In this document: piece by piece, positions 35,855 to 45,805 of the stretch
Layout: each line of letters opens with the position of its first letter
Position numbering within the stretch: position 1 is the first letter of the stretch
Origin: Strigops habroptila
Taxonomy: Eukaryota; Chordata; Aves; Psittaciformes; Psittacidae
NCBI RefSeq assembly: GCF_004027225.2
Contig: NC_044279.2
Coordinates: 45,718,744 to 45,782,743 of the forward strand
Length of the DNA: 64,000 nucleotides
Direction of reading: 5' to 3'
Notes under the pieces: generated by a model
Seen by the model: the letters and a program-made list of their open reading frames with translations, nothing else
The model's database searches: none
Told to the model about the DNA's origin: nothing
Program-made: the position numbers and the translations under genes

Positions 35855-38800
35855 ATGAGTCGGCGGGGCTCGGTGCAGCGGAAGGTGCCGTGTCTGTTCG
35901 TGACCGAGGTGAAGGAGGAGCCGTCGGCCAAGCGGGAGCGGCAGGTGGCCGGGGCGGCACGGGCCTGGGCGTGGGGCGGGCGGTTGGGGCGGCACGGGCC
36001 CGGGCGGGCGTCAGGCGGTGGAGGCCCCAGTCCCCGCGGCGGGTCCGGGTCCGGGTCCGAGTCCGGTGCCGGGCCGAGGGGAGTGAGACAGCCGAGTGGT
36101 GAGGGGTTCGGCTGCAGGTCTGTGGCGAAATGGACGGTGGCGCGTGCAGGTGCTCACGGAAGTGTTATGTTTGGTTTTTCTAAGCGTCGGGAACAGTCAC
36201 GGCAAGGAACAAGGCCACTCCAACACGAACAGACTGGGAGTTGTGTAAACTATCGTGCCGTTCCCCTCTGTGAGCTTTGTGGGCAATAAATACGTTTTTC
36301 TTTGTTTTTTTCGTTTTGGTTGTGATCCAGGCAGTAACAGAGTTATGAGAGAAGAATTCCTTTGAGGCTGTAAGACGTCGAATATTTAGTAAGGGGAAAG
36401 TAATGGATCCCAATCAACGTTATGATTTCCCGAGATGGAAATGGCAGTGTCAGGACAGACTGGGGTGTGATTCACCTCTCTAGCCATATACCTCCAACCT
36501 GTCTTCCCTGATTTTTGTAGCAGCACCTACTGCTCTCAGCTGCATGGTGAATTTGTATCCATGCGGGTGACTTTCGCCCCTTAGTATTTGACTTGTGGAT
36601 GGAAGAACTGAAATGATTGCCAAAACATCAGTAACTAAGTTGTTCAACTCTGAGTAGCAACACCATCATGATAATGGCCATGTAAGCGTCTCTCGCTATA
36701 CATTTGTTCCTTCATACAGAAGAACCCAACAGGAAATTAGATGTGGAACTGACACATGGTGTGTTTTCTCTTTTTTTTCAAACTGTAGGCAAGAATACCA
36801 GAGGGGGTTCTGTTTGCTAGGAAAGAAGGGGGGTGGTGGTCAGAAAACCAATGGGAATTTTTTCTTCCTACCCTGAAAATGTTTCTTTTCATGAAATATT
36901 CATAGATGGTTACAAATCTGGTTCCTAAAATAGAATACAGCCATTTTATCCAGCGAAAGCCTGTAGAAGGTTCTCATTTTATGAATTCAGAGTTCTGTTT
37001 TGGGACATGCAACTTAAAGGTGTCTGGAGAAAGAGGAGGGAGGGGTGATGATTATGCGGGAACATTTGAATCCAAGCACAGCTAATGACCTATTTACAGT
37101 GACACTGTTACAGAACCCCACCTAGAAATGTGGACTAGTTGTGGCTGGCTGTTTGTTTCAGTGACTGAATCACTTGCGTCTTTGCTCTTTTGAAGTGGAA
37201 GACTGTTTAGTTGGCATCTCTGATACCAGGTATTTAACACCAGGATGCTTTTGCTACCTTGTGTGGCACCGGCCTGTGTATTTCATGGCATAAAATGGTG
37301 CTATTGGCTTTCAGCTCCAAACTGAGAGCTCGGAGCAGCTCATCAGGATGAATTTCTGTTGCCTTTGTCATACAGGAAGGCCCATCTCCAGATATTGCGG
37401 TGCTGGACTGGAACCTTTCTAGTGTATATGCACTACTTGAAGTGTGTAAAAAGGCAAAATTATCTTTAAATGCTAATCAAGAGTGGAAAAGGCAGAGAGA
37501 GTTTGCAAAGGGATTGTCTTTCTTTTGTCTCAGAGCATTTTCCAAGCTGTCATGTCTTGAAGAAACATTGATGTACTTCGATGGGATTAGAAATCAGGAA
37601 TAGGATGGGTAGGGCTGGGCTTACAGATTCCAGTTATTGAGAGCAGGAATCCTCATGAGAAGGCGGCAGTAATCTAGCCACGAGGGTTTAAAATACCTGT
37701 CTTTTTTTCAGCCCTTTAAAGTTTTGGCAACTGAAACTATAACTGCAAAGGCGATAGAGGCAGATATATACAGTGCAGTTCCTACTGAAAAGGTGGATGG
37801 AACCTGCTGTTATGTAACTACTTACAAAGGTAATGTGACAGATCCATGTGCAGTTTTCTCATGCTGAGTAGAAACCTTGTTTTATGTAGTTTTTGCTTTT
37901 GTTGTGAGATTTATTGGATTACAGCTTTTGCAAATGTGCCTGGCATTGAAGATCTTGACCATGTGGTAATAGTTATTGTGACCATAGGAGGTGTTTATAA
38001 GGTTGTTATAGATTGTACTCTGTCAAATACATGCACTATGATTTAAGTGAACATGCTAATCAAGGAACTTGTCCGGGTTTAATATTTCCTGCTAGTAAGT
38101 CTTCCTTGCCCACTAGAACTTGTATAAAGGGTGTCCAGTTTCCCTGGGGAGGCTTAAAAGAAGTATGGAAGCTGGGAGGAAATGAGAAGACTGGTTCATT
38201 GCATCACTGGGGTTCTTGCCTTTACCTTCTTGTAGGGAAACTTAGTATTACACTAAGCAAGATTCTACAAATAGGTTTTTAGATTCAGGTAGTCTAATTA
38301 ATGTATGAATTTATGTAATGTCTTTGGCTGTAAAATTTCTCTTGTTGCAAATGAGGATTCATATCTTGTCTTTTATGTAGTTGATTTCAGCAGTCTGCAG
38401 ATATGGTCACCTCAGTAAACTGCTGGTTTTCTTTCTCTGGAAACTCTAGGGCAACCCTATCTATGGGCTAGGCTGGATCGTAAACCTAACAAACAAGCTG
38501 AGAAAAAGTTTAAACGATTCTTGTATTCATTGGAAGATTGCAAAGGTTAGTGAAGATTTCTTACTTCCCCCCCCCAATGTAAGTTAATCTAGTTTGAAAA
38601 ACAGCTCTCATCTGATGCAGGAAATGTCAGTGATCATACTCGAATTTTTTTTATGTCACTCTTCACTTCAAGAAAACTTTAAACAGACTAATTTAAACTT
38701 CCCCAATAGAGTCGATTGGGGTAGGAGATACCAAAAGCAGTGCAGTAGGTAAGATAGGGGCTGGCATGGTATTGCCAGTGGGTGGCAATGCCTGTGGGAA

Positions 38801-41800
38801 CATTTAGGGGTCTCCTGGGAGCATGGAGAGCTCAGGACCATATCTGAAATTCTTGTACACCAGTGCATGCAGTATGAGAAACAAACAGCATGACTTGGAA
38901 GCATTGGTTAGCTCTCAGAGCTATGATATCATTGATATTATTGAGACTTGGTGGAATGAGTGGCATGATTCGAGTGCTGGGAGGGAGGGCTACAAGCTGT
39001 TCAGGAGGGATAGAGAGGGCAGGTGAGGTGGAGGTGTTGCACTGTACATAAGGGAAAGGTTTGACTGTGCAATCCTTACAGTTAGTAGGTGGTGCAGTTG
39101 AGGAGTAGGGGAATGGAAAACAAAGGAGAGGTTGTAGAGGTGTGTCTACTTCCAATAGCCCAGCCAGGATGCAAGCAGCAATAAGTTATTCCATAGGCAA
39201 CTGGGAGATGTTTCTGGACCGGTAGCCCATGTCCTTGTGGGAGATTGCAACTTCCCAGACATCAACTGGGAATATCATACTGCTGTGATGAGAAGGTCTT
39301 GGAAATTCTTGAAGTTTGTAGGAGATAAACTTCTTGTCACAGGCACTCAGTGAGCCAACTAGGAAAGATGCCCTCCTAGACTTGCTGTTTGTGAATAGAG
39401 GAGGACTCGTGGGGGGGGACATGGTGGTAGGTGGCTTGGCCACAGTGATCATGTAATGGTTGAGTTTAAAATTTTCAGGGCAGTAAGAAAAAAGGACAGC
39501 AGAGTTGCTACTGGACTTTAGGAGAGCAAACTTTGAGCTACTCAGGGAGTTATTTAGCAGAGTACCCTGGGAATCTGTTTTTGAAGGATTAGGAGTCCAG
39601 AAGTGCTGATCAGTCTATAAGATCCACCTTTTAGAAGCACAGGAGCAGGTAATTCCACTGTGTTGTAAGTTAAGCAAGGGGGGCAGAAGACCAGCTTGGC
39701 TGAACAGGGAACATGTTGTGGAGCTCAAGAGGAAAAAGAAGTCCTATGATCTCTGGAAGCAAGGTCAAGCTTTGCTGGAATATTAGAGAGACATGGTTCA
39801 TATATGCAGGGAAAAGACATGAAGGGCCAAAGTTCCATTAGAGTTGAAACTGGCCATTGTTGTTTCAGATAACAAAAAGGGCTTTTTTATGTATGTTAGT
39901 AGCAAGAGGAGGTCTAAAGAAAACATTGGGCCAATACTTGTTGAAGATGGTCTTCTGACTAATAGGGATGAAGAAAAAGCAGAGGTATTCAATGCAGGTT
40001 TTGCTTCAGTCTTTAATAATACTGATAGACCTTGGACTGCTTGGTCCTCTCAGTCAGAATGTCTTGCCATGTGGGGATGCTGAAATTGTAGGGGACCAGC
40101 TGTATCAGCTGGATGTTCACAAGTCCACAGGGTCTGATGGGATGCATCCCATCAGGTGAAGGAGCTAGGGGATGTTACGCAGGACCCCTCTTGATCATCT
40201 GCCAAAAAGGTCTTGGGAGTTGGGAAGTCCCCACTGACTGGAATCTAGCCAATGTTATTCCAATCTACAAAAAGGGCATGAGGGAAGACCCAGGGAACTA
40301 CAGACCTGTTAGTCTAATATTGGTTGCAGGAAAAAATATGGAGAAGGTTATACTTGGCTCTGTTGAAAATCATTTAAAGAGTAATGCAGTCATCTGGCGC
40401 AGTCACATGGGTTTACAAAGGGAAAGTCCTGTTTAACTAATTTGGTATCCTTCTATGATAAGCTCACTTGCCTACTGCATGAAGGAAAGGTGGTGGATGT
40501 AGTTTTTCCGGACTTTAGTAAGGCTTTTGATACTGTCCCTCAAAGCATCTTTCTGAGTAGGTTGTTCAATGGTGGGGGCTAAGAAGGTTCACAGTGTGCT
40601 GGGTGAAGAACTAGCTGAAGGGCAGAGCTCCAAGGATGGTAGTGAATGGGGCTGCATCTGGCTGGTGACTGGTCACCAGTGGTGGTCCTCAGGGCTCAAT
40701 TCTAGGGCCAGTTCTGGTTGACAGCAGGCTCAATAGGAGTCAGCAGCATGCCCTGGCAGCCCAGAGGGCAAACCGCATTCTGGGGTGCATCAAACCAGTA
40801 TAACCAGCCAGTCAAAAGAGGTGATTATCCTGCAGCATTGGTGGAGCCTCACCCTGAGTACTGTGTGCAGTTCTGAGCCCCAGAGTTTGAAGGGCATTAA
40901 GGATCTTGAATGCGTTCAGAGGAGGGCAACAAAGCTGGTAATAGGGCTGGAAGGAAGATACTGTGAGGATTTTGGGCTTGTCTAGTTTGCAGAAAAAGAG
41001 GCTGAGGGGTGACCTTTTTCTCTCTACAGCTTCCTGAGGAGGGGAAGTGGAGAGGGAGCTGCTGATTTTGTCTCCATGGGATCCAGTGATAGGACCTGTG
41101 GGAATGGCTCAAAGCTGTGCCAGGGAGGTTTAGCCGTGAAGAGGCTGTTCTTTACTAGGAGGGTGGTCAAACACTGGAAGAGGCTTCCTAGAGAGGTGGT
41201 CGATGTCCCAGGTCTGTTAAAGTTCAAAAGGCATTTTGACAATGCCCTTAACAACAACATGCTTTAAGTTTTGGTCAGCCCTGAATAGGTCGGGCAGTTG
41301 GACTAGATGATGATTGTGGGTCCTTTCCAACTGAAATATTCTATTCTGTTCTGTTCTAATTTTTCTTGTTCCAGTTTAAATATAATGTTGGCTATTTAGG
41401 TAGCTATTTTTTCATCTTAGTTTTGAACTTTTAAACGTAAAGGTGACTGTACTTCTTTAAACCATCGTAATTGTAGACTGCTTGAGTGTGCCAGATTTTG
41501 GTGCTTGTACAAAGTAACTGGAACTACTGTCTGTAAAACAAGGTTTAGAGCAATGGTATTTTAATACTTGCACTGAAAGATGATCAAAACATAAAATGGC
41601 TAACAGTTTGCCAAGAACTAAATGTAATATTTATACATCTAGAATTCGTTTGGAACATTGAAGAGGATTTCAAGCCTGTTCCAGATACCTGGATTCCAGC
41701 AAAGGACATAGAGTTCTCTAATGGCAGTCCCTTGCCTGATGAAAACGGCCATATGCCAGGTACTTATGATGCAGCATGGGTAAAATGGGTGGGGGAAATC

Positions 41801-42409
41801 CATTTTTGAAGTGAAACAGGATTAGTTGCAGAGTAAAAAGTAGTAGTTCACATATTCAGAAAAGAATTGGAATGTCATTCATTCACTATCTAGAAAGGCT
41901 TTGTTCTTCTGGCACATTGAAAATAACTGCAGTTTGCTGTACAGTCTTACACGGCTTCAGCTGAAGGCATAGTTGTCCCATTTGCATTCCTCTGACATTT
42001 CTGAGATATGACAGAGTTTTTCTTGTTACTCTTTCTGTTTGTAGTTAATGGTGTGTTTTGTTGTTTCGGTTTTTCATGCACGTGCAGTTCTACTACGCGT
42101 TTGATAACTTCAGGTATTTATTTCGGTAAAGTGAAATGTTTTCTCCTAGGTTGGGTGCCTGTGGAGAAAAATAGTAAGCAGTATTGCTGGCACTCATCTG
42201 TTGTAAATTATGAGGCTGAAGTAGCGCTGGTATTGAAACACCATGCTGACCCAGGGCTTCTGGAAATCAGCCCCGTGCCATTATCAGAAATTTTAGAACA
42301 AACATTGGAGCTTATTGGGACTAATATTAATGCAAATCCATATGGTAAGTTTGTATGGTCTTTTCTTGAATACTTTTCTATTTAGTGATATTTTTGAGTT
42401 AAATTGATG

Positions 42410-42448
<39 letters not shown>

Positions 42449-44429
42449 TAATAAGTTTTTTAAAAAGTTTCAAGGTAGCAATGGAACCTTTTTAGAAAGG
42501 AGAGAAAGAGCTGGCCCAAAGAACACTCACCCAAAAATGCTTGCCTCTGAAAGCTGAGTTGTCATGAGACAATTTATGTCTGTTAAACCTCTTTTCACCT
42601 GTGTGTTCTTCAGGAGTTACTAGAAGAATGCTTTGAGCCAGTCTTTAGTTGTTTAAAATATTACTATTGAAATACAAAAATATTTTAAGATTGATTGTTA
42701 GTGCCTTTTCTTGACTTTTTTTACTTGCTCTTTTGATGCTCTTTAGTCCATTAAAGCAGAAAGTTAATGGGGCTTTTTCTTGAGTACGTAAAGTCATAAG
42801 TTGCAATTTTAAAATTATATTATGAATGCTTTTTTAAGGAAAAGTAATTTAAGGTAAATTTTGGTTGTGTCTTCTCCATGAAAACCTTACAACAACAAAA
42901 ATAGGTATGAGCACAGCTGATTTCTGAGCTTTGCTGTTAGGATAACTTGCAAGGATAGAAAGTTAAAAATAGTAGTACCTGGTCTAAGCATTTTCTCAGT
43001 GTGTAAAAGAAATGCAACAGAAAGGTGTAATGGCTGTATTCTTAGATGGAGATTTATGTTGAACAGGCAATGAAGCAACAATGCAATAGTTAACAGCCTG
43101 GCTTAAGTATTAATCCATATTCATAAGAAAATATGCCAGATTTTCAGGAACGAAGATATTTGTCCTGTTGATCATGATCTGAAGCGTGAAGAATTTAGTG
43201 GCTTTAAGCTTACTGAGGAGGTGACCACAAGGACAAAGCAGACAACTATGAATCTGTCATGGTTTTTTTATATAAATGTTACATGGGGAAGAAACAGCTA
43301 CATTAGATACTTGAAGTACGTATTTAACTGTTCTCTTAAACAGTTCTCTTAACTGTTGTAGGATCTAATAAAAGTCTACCTTTAATAGTGTTTTTAAGAT
43401 AGCCATCATAACAAAAGTGAGGAAAATCTTAAGTTAACACACTTAACTAGCAGGAAGCTTTTTTTTCCTCTAACATAGGATTAGGAAGCAAGAAGCAGCC
43501 TCTACATCTTCTGGTGCCACATGGAGCATTTGAAATAAAGAATCCGCCTCCTTTGAAACAAAATGACATACTGTCTTGGTTTGAAGGCTGCAGTGAGGGT
43601 AAAGTGGAAGGAATTGTGTGGCACTGCAATGATGGGTGTTTAATCAAGGTAAATATATAAGTGGCCATGTGGGAAGCACTGTAGTAATTCATACTACTTC
43701 AAGTATTGTGAGGTATTCACTTCTTGTCTCGCTTTCCAAATTCTTTAGTAGTAATGTTCTCCTAGCAAGTCAGATGGCAGTAGAATTAGTCAAGATAGTG
43801 AATTGCTACAGTGATAACATACTAAACTTTTTCATTATCTGTTATGCTAATAAAGTAATTGAGAACATAAAATAATATTTTCTTGCCTCTCAGTATAGTA
43901 ATCACTCAACATTTTAAAGCTTCATTTCTTTATCTTAAAAATTCCTTTCTTGTAATGTTGACTTATAGAACAAGTATTGCTAATAAGAATGTGGGTTTTG
44001 ATTAATTAGCAAGTTTGTATTATTTCTGAAACTCTGGAGGACACCTTGGTTCTAGTTTGTCTTTTGTGCTTTGCCGTTATTCATGTTACTCAGATAACTA
44101 CTTAATGGTTCTAAGTGCCCCAGTGCATTGGATCCTAGAATTAGAGCACATGCACGCACACGCGCCCTGCCCCACAAGTTGGGAACTGTTGGGCTACTAT
44201 CTCAAAACCTCTAAACTGCTCTTATTTCTTTCTCTTTTAGCTCCACCGCCATCATCTTGGCTTATGCTGGCCACTTGCAGAGACATACCTGAATTCTCAG
44301 CCTGTTGTAATTTCTTTTAATAGAGCTAAATATGACTGTGACTTTGAACCAAAGAGTTTGTTTCACCATTTTTCAAACTTGGATGGTCAAAGATTTGACA
44401 GACTCAAGGATATCAAGTTTGATGCTTGA
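35855..44429 (+). CDS. RLIG1: RNA ligase 1 (RLIG1, C12orf29 homologue), complete, 7 exons
   Basis: Coding exons: 35855-35944, 37712-37829, 38450-38545, 41643-41759, 42150-42344, 43479-43648, 44241-44429. The joined frame is 324 codons plus stop (human about 325), with GT-AG sites throughout and consistent phases. The family is an ATP-dependent 5'-3' RNA ligase that auto-adenylates on the motif I lysine. Here that is K57 in EKVDG, at the same position as in human. Motif IV is EGIVWH (residues 249-254), and the motif V-like lysine is K262 in CLIK, at the exon 6/7 border. Other signature stretches are [14 protein letters not shown] in exon 3, [15 protein letters not shown] in exon 5 and [10 protein letters not shown] in exon 6. 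No signal peptide or membrane segment is seen. Intron 3 is mostly a CR1 element. The gene is divergent from C12orf50 copy 3 and convergent with CEP290. Confidence 0.95.
35945..37711 (+). other. RLIG1 intron 1
   Basis: The first part is still CpG island and contains a short GGGTCC tandem run (about 36040-36067). Most of the rest has counterparts in units 1 and 2. No further exon is recognised. Confidence 0.75.
37712..37829 (+). other. RLIG1: RLIG1 exon 2 with the adenylated lysine
   Basis: The exon starts after a pyrimidine-rich acceptor (CTTTTTTTCAG) and ends at AAAG|GTAATG. It encodes residues 31-69 plus one base, including [13 protein letters not shown] with the catalytic K57. It is the first exon not included in the upstream duplications. 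Confidence 0.95.
38840..41357 (+). mobile_element. Degenerate CR1 LINE filling RLIG1 intron 3
   Basis: On the plus strand, pieces of CR1 ORF2 appear in order: endonuclease N-terminus ([26 protein letters not shown]), a middle part ([29 protein letters not shown]), reverse transcriptase ([27 protein letters not shown]) and the C-terminal part ([16 protein letters not shown]). It ends in the usual 3' region (GGGTCCTTTCCAACTGAAATATTC) with short ATTCTGTTCTGTTC repeats. Many stops and frameshifts show it is dead. It lies in the sense direction of RLIG1 and spans most of the 3.1 kb intron. Confidence 0.85.
42411..42441. repeat. Poly-T run in RLIG1 intron 5
   Basis: There are about 31 consecutive T residues some 65 bases after the exon 5 donor. 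It is a homopolymer microsatellite whose length should be treated as uncertain. Confidence 0.9.
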
Positions 44430-45151
44430 AATGATTTTTACGAGTTAATTGTATGCGCTGCATTCCTTTTACTTGTGTCTACCACAGAACTCTTTACAAA
44501 TAATCTCCTATCTCAGGCAACAGCCTAGGTACTGTACAATATTAAGTTTTTCCTAAATGACTGATTTTATGTAACGAGAGATCCAACATCCAGAGCAGAG
44601 ATCTAGCTTTTAGCATGTTCATTTTCAGTTTGGAAAAATCCTTAACTTTTGAATCCGTTTCTGGAAACTGTTATAATTAAGTGCAAGCAGCATGCTGTCT
44701 AACACTGGCTGGTCCTAATAACTTCGCTAATGAGTGCAATCAATTGTAAAAGTTCCCTAGGTTGCACTTCTATAAATATTATGATGACACTGTTGTATGT
44801 AGGATCTTGTTGTTTCTTAACAGTAAAGGATGTATTTCAGGTGAGACCATAAAATTGCCTTTTTTTGTTTTTTTCTAAGTTGTAACAATTTCTTTTGGGG
44901 GAAAACTTTTCACTGGTATTATTTAACTGGTAAGCTGCAGCATTATACTGTTACTCAAAAACCTCCTTAAGCTATATGCTACAGGTACTTCCACTATTTT
45001 GAGACAAAAAGAGTAAAAGTAAGTATACTAGTTCTATTTTGGAGATCCTTAGTAATTTGAGATATGACTTGGCTTAACAATACCTATTTTCAGCCTGCAT
45101 CTCAATTAGGAAACTTCATCAAGGGCATATTAAGTAAGAGGGCATATAAGT

Positions 45152-45157
45152 AATAAA
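45152..45157 (+). terminator. Candidate poly(A) signal of RLIG1
   Basis: A canonical AATAAA, 723 bases after the RLIG1 stop codon. A second one at 45731-45736 is the alternative. Use is not proven. Confidence 0.45.
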
Positions 45158-45442
45158 GTGTGAGACTCCATGATCGTTTTGAGTTGGCTTTATTTTATCT
45201 ATGCTATAAAAGTATACATCCAGCTATATAAAATATACAAAATGAAAAATTATTTAAATACCAAAACACCATTAGATTGGTTGAAATACTACTGTAACTT
45301 TATTTTCAATTCTTTGTTCTTGGATTTTCTAAAATTGAGGTAAAAATAATCAGGGATGTAAGAACAGACATCCAGCACACTGACCTTGAGTCCACAGTTA
45401 AGAAGTATGATAGCACGAGAGAGCAGGAATGAATTACATGTT

Positions 45443-45448
45443 TTTATT
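45443..45448 (-). terminator. Candidate poly(A) signal of CEP290
   Basis: TTTATT on the plus strand, which is AATAAA for the minus-strand gene, about 360 bases after the CEP290 stop codon. Another lies at 45189-45194. Confidence 0.45.
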
Positions 45449-45805
45449 TATCTGGAACTTGGCATACTTAGCACATTTTAAGAGTTTCTTGACTTATAGG
45501 ATAAGTCCAAGGTTTCAACTTCACCTGACCACCTGTGTATTACCCCAGTTACTGTTCTGAATTAACATCTAGTACTGCAAAGGGGTTGGGAGAGGTAAAA
45601 CTCATTTTTGACTGGTGTATATAAATACTGACCATAATCTGTTGACTAATCCAATTCTGTGCTCTTTGGTACATGCCAAACTATTGTAACTTTAATAGAC
45701 TTGTATTATTCCAAGATAAAAACCAGACAAAATAAATCAGTATTATGTAACTAACTGCCCTGGAACTTATTTACTGTATCAATACCGAAGACACTAAACA
45801 CTAGC

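Larger units (their letters stand above)
25600..37692. repeat. Tandem duplication unit 3 (parental-looking, joined to complete RLIG1)
   Basis: The third copy keeps the whole C12orf50 gene, the CpG promoter, RLIG1 exon 1 and an unshortened intron 1, and continues into RLIG1 exons 2-7. That makes it the best candidate for the ancestral locus. It carries insertions the other units lack: a CR1 at 26.8-27.9 kb and a CR1 fragment at about 30.96-31.12 kb. Confidence 0.85.
44430..45805. other. Shared 3' region between RLIG1 and CEP290
   Basis: This interval separates the two stop codons of the convergent genes and must hold both 3' untranslated regions. Plus-strand AATAAA occurs at 45152-45157 and 45731-45736. 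Minus-strand AATAAA (TTTATT on plus) occurs at 45443-45448 and 45189-45194. Depending on which sites are used, the transcripts may overlap. Confidence 0.75.

Noticed and set aside
38823-40436. Plus-strand open frames in RLIG1 intron 3 as separate genes
   Set aside because: They are fragments of CR1 endonuclease and reverse transcriptase with stops and frameshifts between them.
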